In this document: positions 8,080 through 15,394 of the stretch, piece after piece
Layout of the letters: each line of letters opens with the position of its first letter
How positions within the stretch are numbered: position 1 is the first letter of the stretch
NCBI GenBank assembly: GCA_003070825.1
Contig: QBLP01000056.1
Location: 1-16,727 of the forward strand
Source: Halanaerobium sp.
GTDB taxonomy: Bacteria; Bacillota; Halanaerobiia; Halanaerobiales; Halanaerobiaceae
Direction of reading: 5' to 3'
DNA length: 16,727 nucleotides
The notes under the pieces: model-generated
The model's input: the letters and a program-made list of their open reading frames with translations, nothing else
Database searches by the model: none
Told to the model about the DNA's origin: nothing
Program-made: the position numbers and the translations under genes

Positions 8080-9199
8080 ATTGTTCGAAAAATATAAAAA
8101 GGATGAGCTTGCGGGCAGGCTCCGCTTTCAGCTGGCTGATTTTGAAAATTTTATTAAAGCCAGACTGGGAGGAGCTACTGCCTATCAGGCAGCCGGTGGT
8201 TATCAGAATTTATATCAGCTTCTAAAAAAGATGGAAATTGAAGAGCGAATTAGAGCAATCAAAAGTTCTGAGTTCAATCAGCGGCAGCCTCGTTTAAAAA
8301 AACGCTGGACTATGCTTAAAGAAGAGGTGGAAGGCTGGTCGGATAAAGATATTTTACAGCTCTCCCGCCAGCTTGATTTAAGCTATTTTCTTAAAAGGCC
8401 AGTTCAGCAGACAGAGGAGCTAAAGCAGAAATTATTTAGCCTGGCTGATTTTTTGAAAACTAAATCTGAGCGAGAATCGGCCAGCCGGGAGGAGCGATCC
8501 CTGGAGCTTTTTGCAGATGAGAAATTTTTGAGCCGGACTGCAGGCAAAAAGATTTTGAGTAATTTAAATTTAAGCCTGGCTGACTTAAAGGCTCAGCAGT
8601 ACAATCATTTATTTGTCTACTGGGCAGTGGATCCAACTTTGATCAATAATATTTTGATTATGGAAAACCATTCTGCCTTTATCGGGGCCAAAAAAGCCCT
8701 AGCAGCCGGGATTGATATTTTTGCTCGAGATTTTGATACTGTAATTTACGGCCAGGGTAAAAGAATTATCAGAAGCTTTTCTTTTTTAGAGGAGCTGCTG
8801 GGTCTGGAGGCTGTAGAAGTTAAGACCAGGCAGCGTCAGCAGCGGCTTGAAGCTTTAAATATTTGTTATGCCGGTGACCTGGATCCGGAAGGACTCGCAA
8901 TTTATGTGGCTTTGAGAAATAAATATCCTGATTTTAAGATTAAACTTCTGGGAGAGTATTATCAGCTGCTGGTAGAGGAGTCAGATAATTTTTATCCCTG
9001 TCATAAGCGGCAGAATAAAAATCAAAAAGTTCTGGCTCAGGTACTGACCGAATTTGAAGAACAGGGATATAATGAGCTGGCAGCAGAGCTGAAACAGGCC
9101 TGGGAAAATGACCTCAGGCTACCGCAGGAGCTTCTGACACTGGAAGTTTATAAAAAATGCTTTGCAGAAGAAGAGCGTTTAGATGAAATTGAAGATTGA
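8051..9199 (+). CDS. jetD: Wadjet defence protein JetD (Toprim-domain nuclease)
   Basis: Nuclease subunit of Wadjet: it resembles topoisomerase VI subunit A/Spo11-type Toprim proteins and in studied systems cuts plasmid DNA after the SMC motor has acted. The 382-aa protein has a helical N-terminal arm domain and a C-terminal Toprim fold. Metal-binding residues are visible as Glu205 in ILIMENHSAF and Asp276/Asp278 in YAGDLDPEGLAIY, the classic E...DxD pattern, all intact. The family is the DUF2220/JetD_C type. The ATG overlaps the end of jetC by 29 nt, with AGGTG at 8042-8046 just before it, implying translational coupling. A GTG one codon downstream (8054) is possible but would change little. 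It is the last gene of the operon. No clear terminator follows within the 60 bp before the lacI-type operator. Confidence 0.85.
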   Translation: MVKDEQKWIRLFEKYKKDELAGRLRFQLADFENFIKARLGGATAYQAAGGYQNLYQLLKKMEIEERIRAIKSSEFNQRQPRLKKRWTMLKEEVEGWSDKDILQLSRQLDLSYFLKRPVQQTEELKQKLFSLADFLKTKSERESASREERSLELFADEKFLSRTAGKKILSNLNLSLADLKAQQYNHLFVYWAVDPTLINNILIMENHSAFIGAKKALAAGIDIFARDFDTVIYGQGKRIIRSFSFLEELLGLEAVEVKTRQRQQRLEALNICYAGDLDPEGLAIYVALRNKYPDFKIKLLGEYYQLLVEESDNFYPCHKRQNKNQKVLAQVLTEFEEQGYNELAAELKQAWENDLRLPQELLTLEVYKKCFAEEERLDEIED

Positions 9200-9259
9200 A
9201 CTGAATATATTAAGAAAGTGATTATCAAAAGGAAAAAACTAAAAAAATTCTGGTCAATT

Positions 9260-9279
9260 TTGGTCAAACGCTTGACTAA
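9260..9279 (+). promoter_or_regulatory. LacI-family operator 1
   Basis: TTGGTCAAACGCTTGACTAA is an imperfect palindrome centred on a CG step (9269/9270), with GTCAA and TTGAC arms, the hallmark of LacI/GalR-family operators. It matches two further sites at 10206 and 10319. A TGGTCAA half-site copy lies 10 bp upstream (9251-9257). It overlaps the first bases of the open frame of the truncated lacI gene, where an autoregulatory operator would be expected if the regulator's promoter lay here. Confidence 0.7.
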
Positions 9280-10178
9280 TCAAAATTTTAGTATTAGCTG
9301 CTGAATTAGGCTATAAGCCAAATCAGATTGCCCGCAGTCTGGTAACTAAAAAGACCCACACCATTGGTTTAATCATCAGTGATCTTTCCAACACTTATTT
9401 TGCTAGAGTTGCCAGCGGGATTGAGAAGATTGCCAGCAAGTATAATTACAGCCTGATTATTTCTACCACAGGTGGTCAGGAAGAAGAGGAACTGAAATAC
9501 ATCAACTTATTAAAGGAAAAACAGGTTGATGGTATTTTATTTGCCAGTGGTCGGATGCCTGCAAGCTGCAAAAAACTTTTGAGAGAAACAGAAATACCAA
9601 CAGTTGTTGTAGCGCGTGAAGTAGACGAAGAGCTGCCATCTGTACATATTGATAATGTCAAGGAGTCCTATAAAGCTGTAAAATATTTAATTAATAAGGG
9701 CCATCAGAAAATTGCGATGATCAGTGGTACTAAAGATGATAAGGAATCTGGATTTTACAGAATCCAGGGCTATAAGCAGGCTTTAAAAGACAATAATCTT
9801 CAGGTAAGAGAAGAACTGATTGTTGAAGGAGACTTTAAACTTGAGAGCGGTATTCAGGCGATGGAAGAAATTTTAGCAAAAGATGATTCAATAACAGCTG
9901 TCTTTGCAGCCAGTGATCAGATGGGAGTAGGAGCAATAAAGGCTATTAAAAAAGCAGGTCTTAAAGTGCCAGAAGATATTTCTGTAATTGGTTTTGATAA
10001 TAATATAATTTCTCTAGCCAGTGATCCGGAACTAAGTACAGTTTCTCAGCCGGAGGAAGAATTAGGATGGCATTCAATGGAAATGTTATATCAGGTTATG
10101 AATAGAAAAGAGTTAAGGGAAAGAAAAATATATTTATCCTGTGAAATAATAGAAAGAGAATCTGTTAAAGCAATCTAG
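9276..10178 (+). pseudogene. LacI-family transcriptional regulator, 5'-truncated (DNA-binding domain missing)
   Basis: The frame is open from 9276 and encodes, from 9291, the end of the LacI linker (VLAAELGYKPNQIARSL) and a full periplasmic-binding-protein-like ligand domain: HTIGLIISDLSNTYFA, VDGILFAS, KGHQKIAMISG, AVFAASDQMGVGAIKAI, VPEDISVIGFDN and a normal C-terminus. The roughly 45-residue helix-turn-helix that should precede it is absent in every frame. An in-frame TGA (9273-9275) closes the reading frame, and the operator abuts the break. There is no in-frame ATG, GTG or TTG until the ATG at 9555, which would give 207 aa starting inside the ligand domain without a good ribosome binding site. 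The remaining sequence shows no frameshift or internal stop, so decay, if that is what it is, looks recent. The ligand would be a sugar taken up by the importer just downstream. The alternative is an HTH-less protein started at a rare codon such as ATT. Confidence 0.75.
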
Positions 10179-10205
10179 AATTGTAAAAAAACAGTTTTTC
10201 TATAT

Positions 10206-10225
10206 TTAGTCAAGCGATTGATTAG
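10206..10225 (+). promoter_or_regulatory. LacI-family operator 2
   Basis: TTAGTCAAGCGATTGATTAG is centred on CG at 10215/10216 and shares the TCAA-n-CG-n-TTGA core with the sites at 9260 and 10319. It lies 28 bp after the lacI remnant and upstream of the importer operon. Its centre is 113 bp from that of operator 3, a spacing that would allow repression by looping, although this is only an inference. Confidence 0.65.
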
Positions 10226-10318
10226 CTTGATAATTTAAGCTCTTTAATTAAGTTTAAGGACCTATTTAAAGAACTTAGAATTATAAACTGGAACTAAAGC
10301 GAAGATTTTTTTACTTAT

Positions 10319-10338
10319 TTAGTCAAACGATTGACCAA
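10319..10338 (+). promoter_or_regulatory. LacI-family operator 3
   Basis: TTAGTCAAACGATTGACCAA, centred on CG at 10328/10329, is a palindrome with GTCAA/TTGAC arms and is the closest to the consensus of the three sites (TTRGTCAARCGMTTGAYYAR). It lies 102 bp before the start of the binding-protein gene, where a repressor would block the operon promoter. The TTGACC inside it could serve as a -35 element, but I find no convincing -10 at the proper distance. Confidence 0.7.
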
Positions 10339-10358
10339 CATTATCTGACAATTTTTGT

Positions 10359-10367
10359 GGAGGTGAT
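10359..10367 (+). other. Orphan full-length Shine-Dalgarno sequence in the leader
   Basis: GGAGGTGAT matches the anti-Shine-Dalgarno end of 16S rRNA over nine bases, yet no ATG, GTG or TTG with a usable frame follows at normal distance. The next in-frame codons reach TAGTAG, or a 12-codon stretch lacking a standard start. It lies about 75 bp before the real start of the binding-protein gene, which has its own AGGAGGG at 10428-10434. It may be a relic of a lost gene start or a ribosome standby site in the leader. Confidence 0.4.
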
Positions 10368-10440
10368 ATTCTAGTAGATTCAAAGGGGGAAGATACACTT
10401 TTTAATTAAAATTATTTAAAAATTCTTAGGAGGGTTAAAA

Positions 10441-11760
10441 TTGCAAAAAAAGACAATAGTTAAAATTTCATTGATGGTGGCACTATTATTTGTATTTTCA
10501 GCAACTTCATTTGCTCAGACAACAGTGGAGTACTGGACAACTCAGACAGAGGAGAATAGAGTTGAAGTTATTAATAATCTGATTGATCGTTTTGAAGCAC
10601 AGCAGGATGAATATAAAGTGGAATTAGTAACTGTTCAGGAAAATGATATTCCTACCAAACTGGCTGCAGGTATGGCAGCAGGCAGGTTACCGGCAATGAT
10701 TGAGTCTGGTGCAGAAAATATTCTTAAACTCGGTGCTGAAGGTATGCTGGACACTAATGCAGTAAATGAAGTAGTTCAGTCAATTGGGGAAGAGGATATT
10801 TATAGTGGTGCTTTAAAGATGCTTTCTAGTCCTGATGGTGGATATTTTGGTGTGCCTTTCCACGGCTGGGTACAGGGTATCTGGTATCGTGAAGACTTAT
10901 TTGAAGAAAAAGGTTTAGAGCCACCCACAACCTGGGAGAGTATTTTGGCTGCTGCAAAAGAGTTTCACGATCCTGAAAATCAGAATTATGGAATCGTTAT
11001 TGGTACCAATAAAGACTCTTATGCCAGACAGACATTTACTCAATATGCACTTTCTAATAATGCACGTATCTTTGATGAAAATGGAAATATAGTCTTTAAT
11101 TCTCCGGAAATGATTGAGACACTAGAATATTATGCAAATTTAGCTGAATTCACACCTCCCGGACCTAATGGCTGGCGTGATGCCCGTGATTTATTCCTGG
11201 CAGGTCGAGTACCAATGATGATGTATTCTACTTATATTATGGATGATATTGGTCTGGCAGCAACTGATTATGCTGGTGAAGAGGGAGAAATGATTGAAAA
11301 CCTGGTAGATAAGACAAACTTTGCTAATACCATGAAGCATAAAACTGAAGCAGTATTTGGCCAAATCAATGGATTAGCTTTTATTAAATCAAATGATCAA
11401 AAGAAAGTTGAAGGTGCCAAGGCATTTGCCGAATTCTTAGTTACAGGTGATAACTATATTGATTTCCTTCACATGGCACCAGGTGGAATGAATGCAGTTC
11501 GTCCTTCAATCGCTAATGATCCTAAGTATTTAGAGCATGAACTCTTAGAAGTATGGGGTGAAAAATCAGCCCGTATCGCCAGTGGTCTAAATAGCATCGG
11601 TAAATTTGGTTATGTAGGTGGTAAAGTATTCCCTGAAATCGGAAATATTACCAGTCAATTTATCGTTGGTCAGACAATTATGCGAATGACAGAAAGTGGC
11701 TGGACAGCAGAAGAAGCTGCTGAATGGGGACAAGAAGAGATGGAAGATGCTCTAGAGTAA
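10441..11760 (+). CDS. Carbohydrate ABC transporter substrate-binding protein (family 1)
   Basis: Periplasmic or extracellular sugar-capturing component of an ABC importer, which hands its ligand to the two permeases encoded downstream. The 439-aa protein opens with a signal peptide: basic MQKKTIVK, a hydrophobic core to residue 19, and a probable cut after Ala25 (SFA|QTT). No lipobox cysteine is present, unlike most binding proteins of monoderm Firmicutes. The mature part has the family 1 hallmarks: VEYWTTQTEENR at the first strand, a GVPFHGWVQGIWYREDLF block, GLEPPTTWESILAAAKEF, and an aromatic-rich C-lobe likely to stack on sugar rings. The start is TTG at 10441 with AGGAGGG 6 nt upstream; the first ATG, at residue 12, would destroy the signal peptide. 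Three LacI-type operators upstream imply sugar-responsive control. The ligand cannot be named: a glucoside or short glycoside is likely, given the glycosyltransferase genes in the same unit. Confidence 0.88.
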   Translation: MQKKTIVKISLMVALLFVFSATSFAQTTVEYWTTQTEENRVEVINNLIDRFEAQQDEYKVELVTVQENDIPTKLAAGMAAGRLPAMIESGAENILKLGAEGMLDTNAVNEVVQSIGEEDIYSGALKMLSSPDGGYFGVPFHGWVQGIWYREDLFEEKGLEPPTTWESILAAAKEFHDPENQNYGIVIGTNKDSYARQTFTQYALSNNARIFDENGNIVFNSPEMIETLEYYANLAEFTPPGPNGWRDARDLFLAGRVPMMMYSTYIMDDIGLAATDYAGEEGEMIENLVDKTNFANTMKHKTEAVFGQINGLAFIKSNDQKKVEGAKAFAEFLVTGDNYIDFLHMAPGGMNAVRPSIANDPKYLEHELLEVWGEKSARIASGLNSIGKFGYVGGKVFPEIGNITSQFIVGQTIMRMTESGWTAEEAAEWGQEEMEDALE

Positions 11761-11779
11761 ACAGTCAAGTTAATCTTAA

Positions 11780-11812
11780 TCAACCCTGCTGGATAAAATT
11801 CAGCAGGGTTGA
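11780..11812 (+). repeat. Intercistronic hairpin between binding-protein and permease genes
   Basis: CAACCCTGCTG (11781-11791) and CAGCAGGGTTG (11801-11811) form a perfect 11-bp stem, 12 bp with the flanking T-A pair, around a 9-nt loop. No U-tract follows, so it is unlikely to be a full intrinsic terminator. In binding-protein-dependent transport operons such stems commonly protect the upstream mRNA from 3' decay and let the binding protein be made in excess over the permeases. I infer that role here. Confidence 0.75.
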
Positions 11813-11830
11813 AAATTAAAGGAGGCAGTT

Positions 11831-12697
11831 ATGGAGATTAAAACAGACCAGGAAGCAAAACTTGGATACTGGCTGATCCTACCAACAGTTTTAGCAATTG
11901 GAGGATTAATACTTTATCCGGTGATCTATAATCTCTGGTTGAGCTTACATAAGGTTAATATGAACCCTACTCAACCAAATACATTTATTGGAATACAGCA
12001 CTTTATTGAAATTTTAACTGATGGTGATTTTTGGATAGCCTTTAGAACTTCGATAATTTTTACTTCTACTACTGTTATAGGGACTACCCTGCTTGGACTG
12101 GGAGTAGCAATTTTATTAAATAGAAAATTTCCAGGCAGATCTCTAATTCGTGGAATAATTTTATTACCCTATGTAACTCCAGTAATCTCAGCCGCATTTG
12201 GTTGGAAATATTTATTTAATCCTGTTTTCGGAATGTTTAATTATGTAATGGTCGATGTTTTAAGTTTAATGCCCCAGCACATCAACTGGATCGAGTCACC
12301 GCGTTATGCAATCTTTGCAGTTATAATTTTTAATATCTGGCGCAACTTCCCTTTTGCCTTTTTGATGATTTTAGCAGAACTGCAGTCAATTTCGGCAAGT
12401 CTATATGAGGCTGCAGAAGTTGATGGGGCAACTGGCTGGCAGAAATTTAAGCACATCACTCTGCCTGAATTAAAATTTGTTATTGGAGCTCTGGTAATTT
12501 TACGTACAATCTGGAACTTTTATAAGTTCTCAGAGATTTACCTCTTATCATCCTCAGTTGAGGTTTTACCGGTTTATATCTACGAAAAAGCTTTTGCAAC
12601 TTATAGTTTCGGTGAAGCAGCAGCTATTTCAGCAATTTTATTTGTCTTTGTCTTTGGTTTCATCCTCTTTTATGTAAGGAAGGTGTTAGAATGGTAG
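11831..12697 (+). CDS. Carbohydrate ABC transporter permease (MalF/UgpA-like)
   Basis: Inner-membrane subunit of the sugar importer. The 288-aa protein has six likely membrane spans at about 13-34, 73-97, 105-126, 158-181, 214-232 and 262-282. The cytoplasmic EAA loop that docks the ATPase is clear at residues 193-212, reading EAAEVDGATGWQKFKHITLP. N-terminal LGYWLILPTVLAIGGLILYP is typical of the MalF/UgpA side of these transporters. The ATG at 11831 follows AGGAGG (11820-11825). The last 7 nt overlap the second permease gene. It would pair with that permease and with an ATPase encoded elsewhere. Confidence 0.9.
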   Translation: MEIKTDQEAKLGYWLILPTVLAIGGLILYPVIYNLWLSLHKVNMNPTQPNTFIGIQHFIEILTDGDFWIAFRTSIIFTSTTVIGTTLLGLGVAILLNRKFPGRSLIRGIILLPYVTPVISAAFGWKYLFNPVFGMFNYVMVDVLSLMPQHINWIESPRYAIFAVIIFNIWRNFPFAFLMILAELQSISASLYEAAEVDGATGWQKFKHITLPELKFVIGALVILRTIWNFYKFSEIYLLSSSVEVLPVYIYEKAFATYSFGEAAAISAILFVFVFGFILFYVRKVLEW

Positions 12698-13533
12698 GAA
12701 AAGATAGTTTGAAAAATAAAATTATATTTGTTTTATTACTGATGACAGTACTGGCTTTTGTCTTAATACCTTTTGTAACCATGCTCAGTTCATCTTTTAA
12801 GCCAGACCGGGAGCAGACTCAATTACCACCTACTATTATTCCTGATAATCCAACTGTAGAGCACTATCAGGGGGTTTTAAATCCGGATGTTTTTCCATTT
12901 TTAAATTACTTTAAAAACAGTTTGATTGTCGCCTTCCTTTCAGCGGGAATAGGAGTAGTGATTTCAATTTTTGGTTCCTACAGTTTTGCCAGACTTGAAT
13001 ATACAGGCCGCTCGGTTATTCAGCGGGGAGTTTTAATGGTCTATATGTTCGGTGGAGTTTTACTTGTAATTCCTTTATTTCAGATGATCAGTAAGCTCGG
13101 GCTTTTTGATACCAGAACTTCACTGGTAATCACCTATATTGTGCAGACTCTACCTGTTTCTTTATATATGCTGGGTAATTATTTTAGAACAATACCGGAG
13201 AGTATTGAAGAAGCAGCAATTATTGACGGCTGCAGCAGGCTGGAAGTAATCTACAGGATAGTCTTACCTCTTTCTGCTCCAGCTATAGTTTCAGTCTTTA
13301 TTTATGCTTTTATGATCGCCTGGAACGAGTATCTCTTTGCTTCAGTCTTTATTAATTCCAGCAGCTTAAGAACACTGCCGCTTGGTTTAAATCAGCTCTT
13401 CTATACACAGCATTATGTCTGGGGTAGAATGATGGCTGCATCTGTACTGACAGCTATTCCAGTAATTATCTTATTCCTTTCAGTTGAAAGATTTATTACA
13501 GGTGGCTTAACCTTTGGTGGAGTTAAAGAGTAA
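12691..13533 (+). CDS. Carbohydrate ABC transporter permease (MalG/UgpE-like)
   Basis: Second inner-membrane subunit of the importer, 280 aa, with six likely spans starting with IIFVLLLMTVLAFVLIPF (11-28). The family-typical MLSSSFKP follows the first span, GSYSFARLEYTGR precedes the third, and the EAA loop lies at 173-193 (EEAAIIDGC...VLP). WNEYLFASVF in the penultimate region and the C-terminal ...GGLTFGGVKE are characteristic of MalG/UgpE-type partners. The start overlaps the upstream permease by 7 nt behind AAGGAAGGTG (12675-12684), implying coupled translation and 1:1 production. No ATP-binding subunit gene follows; the next gene begins 30 bp later. Confidence 0.9.
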   Translation: MVGKDSLKNKIIFVLLLMTVLAFVLIPFVTMLSSSFKPDREQTQLPPTIIPDNPTVEHYQGVLNPDVFPFLNYFKNSLIVAFLSAGIGVVISIFGSYSFARLEYTGRSVIQRGVLMVYMFGGVLLVIPLFQMISKLGLFDTRTSLVITYIVQTLPVSLYMLGNYFRTIPESIEEAAIIDGCSRLEVIYRIVLPLSAPAIVSVFIYAFMIAWNEYLFASVFINSSSLRTLPLGLNQLFYTQHYVWGRMMAASVLTAIPVIILFLSVERFITGGLTFGGVKE

Positions 13534-13563
13534 AAACTATAAAATAAGAGAGGGGAAAAGCTT

Positions 13564-15381
13564 GTGCAGCTAGAATTAAATCAAAAAATTATTGATAGCT
13601 ATATTCAAAGCCCCCCAAAAAATGATCTACAGCAGCTGATAGTCGATATTTTAAAAGAAAGTACTGAGAACAGCAATTTGTCTGAGGACTATCAAAAAAT
13701 AAATAATTTTTATCAGGCAGGCAGGAAGCGGGCTGCAGCAGAGAGTGAGAACTTTCTTAAGGAGCTTGGGGATGAAAATCTCAAGCTGAGTGAAATCAGC
13801 CCTTCAAAGCTGGCTCAATCCTTTTTTCCTGAGCATAAACTGGATTATTCTCAAGAAACAATAGAAAAAATCAGAGAGCAGAGAAAATTAAAAATAACAA
13901 AATTAAATGATGATCAGCTTGAAGATCCTTTTAAAGAACTATTATTTACTTCCAATATTCTCTTAACAATGCCGGCTGATTTTGAGCAGATTGAGCCAGC
14001 TTTTAGAGAAAAACTGGATGAGGATGAAAAACAGCAGTATTTTTATGATCATCCTATTCCCTTAGATGTCCCTAATCAGAAGAACGAGATCATCTATGGA
14101 CTTAAACATTTAAATCAGGCAGTAAAAATTGAGACAGATCAGAAACTGGACATTTTATTATCTATTTCTGTTACCCATCCTTCAATTAATAAAATAGCTA
14201 AGGAGTATATTGAGTCCAGGCTCAAAAATATTGAGCTTGAGCATCTTAATATCTACTTATTAACTGAAAATGAAAGTCAAAAGCTGCTGGAAGAGTTTAT
14301 TTTACCTTTTAAGAGTGATGAGCTAAAGAGTTCGGCCTTAAAAAGCACAATTGGAGCTGCCGGCAGCTACGGCCGCCATTATTCATTTTTAAAGGCTGTG
14401 GCTCTCTGGTGGCAGAAATATCATAATCCTGAGCTCAAGGCTACCTTTAAATTTGACTTAGATCAGGTCTTTGACCAGCCGCAGCTGAAGGCTGAAATAG
14501 GAAAATATGCCTTCGAAAATTTTAAGTCTCCTCTCTGGGGAGCAGAGGCAGTTGATCAGCGAGGAAGAATGCTTGAGCTTGGAATGATTGCCGGTCAGCT
14601 TGTAAATGATAGTGATCTTGAAAAGTCGATTTATGAGCTGGATATTAAAAAGCCGGAAGCTGAGCTGAAATATGATCAGCATATTTTCTTTAAAGAAAAA
14701 CCGCAGTATATTTCTACAGCAGCTGAGATGGGCTACAGGAGTAAAAATAAAACTGATACAATACTGCGCTATCATGTCACCGGAGGCACCAATGGTATTT
14801 TGATTGAAGCTCTGAAAAAATATCAGCCCTTCTGTCCAAGCTTTATCGGGAGAGCTGAAGACCAGGCCTATCTACTTTCAGTTTTATTTGATGATCATGA
14901 TTCCAGTTATTTAAGATACTATCACCAGGATGGGCTGATTATGAGGCATGATAAAAATAGCTTTATTGGAGCAGAGATCGAGGATTCCAAAATTTCTAAA
15001 CTGATAGGAGATTATGAGCGGATTCTACTCTTTTCTCATTATGCAGAAGATATCTTAAATGACTACCAGCGGCTGAAAGAAGAAATATTTCCTTTTACAG
15101 CAGCTTTTATTACTAAATTTCCGCTTTTAATAATCTATTACCGCTCACTTTTAAAAGCCTATCAGCTGGCTGAGGCGGATGAAAAAGAGGGGCGGGAGTT
15201 TTTAAGTGAGCTGGCGCAGAGATTGAATGAGATTTACACCAGGCTTGATCAAAATTACTATCAGAAGAGGTTTTCAGTAGAGAAAAGGGCCTGGAATGAG
15301 TATTATCAGATTTTAGATGATAAAAAAGTTGAAGATCAAAAAATACTGGCTGATTTTATAGATCAAATAAAAGTTAACTGA
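13564..15381 (+). CDS. Putative GT-A-fold glycosyltransferase-like protein, uncharacterised
   Basis: A 605-aa soluble protein with no signal peptide or membrane span. I do not recognise a characterised family. Residues 1-160 are helical and charged. From about 195 the pattern looks like a GT-A nucleotide-sugar domain: a first strand DILLSISVTHPSI (196-208), GSYGRHYSFLKAVALWW (267-283), and FKFDLDQVF (295-303), whose DLD (298-300) could be the metal-binding DxD motif. Then come WGAEAVDQRGR (325-335), HVTGGTNGILIEAL (404-417), and PSFIGRAEDQAYLLS (425-439), where Glu-Asp could act as the acceptor-side acid. The C-terminal 130 residues are helical. GTG start at 13564 with GAGAGGGGA upstream. It sits 30 bp after the permease gene and 13 bp before a GT4 gene, so the imported sugar or a derivative is a plausible substrate. 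Glycosyltransferase activity is inferred from motif layout only. Confidence 0.5.
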   Translation: MQLELNQKIIDSYIQSPPKNDLQQLIVDILKESTENSNLSEDYQKINNFYQAGRKRAAAESENFLKELGDENLKLSEISPSKLAQSFFPEHKLDYSQETIEKIREQRKLKITKLNDDQLEDPFKELLFTSNILLTMPADFEQIEPAFREKLDEDEKQQYFYDHPIPLDVPNQKNEIIYGLKHLNQAVKIETDQKLDILLSISVTHPSINKIAKEYIESRLKNIELEHLNIYLLTENESQKLLEEFILPFKSDELKSSALKSTIGAAGSYGRHYSFLKAVALWWQKYHNPELKATFKFDLDQVFDQPQLKAEIGKYAFENFKSPLWGAEAVDQRGRMLELGMIAGQLVNDSDLEKSIYELDIKKPEAELKYDQHIFFKEKPQYISTAAEMGYRSKNKTDTILRYHVTGGTNGILIEALKKYQPFCPSFIGRAEDQAYLLSVLFDDHDSSYLRYYHQDGLIMRHDKNSFIGAEIEDSKISKLIGDYERILLFSHYAEDILNDYQRLKEEIFPFTAAFITKFPLLIIYYRSLLKAYQLAEADEKEGREFLSELAQRLNEIYTRLDQNYYQKRFSVEKRAWNEYYQILDDKKVEDQKILADFIDQIKVN

Positions 15382-15394
15382 TGGAGGTTTGATA

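Noticed and set aside
9555..10178. Calling the 207-aa frame from ATG 9555 a complete short regulator gene
   Set aside because: Family-like sequence extends in frame 88 codons upstream to 9291, the ATG falls inside a core strand/loop of the ligand domain, and no ribosome binding site precedes it.
10179..10440. A specific sigma-A promoter for the importer operon
   Set aside because: TTGACC within operator 3 and several AT-rich hexamers are tempting, but no -35/-10 pair with about 17-bp spacing is convincing.
15389..15394. TTG start two codons before the GT4 gene's ATG
   Set aside because: It lies 1 nt from GGAGG, too close to serve, whereas ATG 15395 is 7 nt away and gives the usual MKIAL start of this family.
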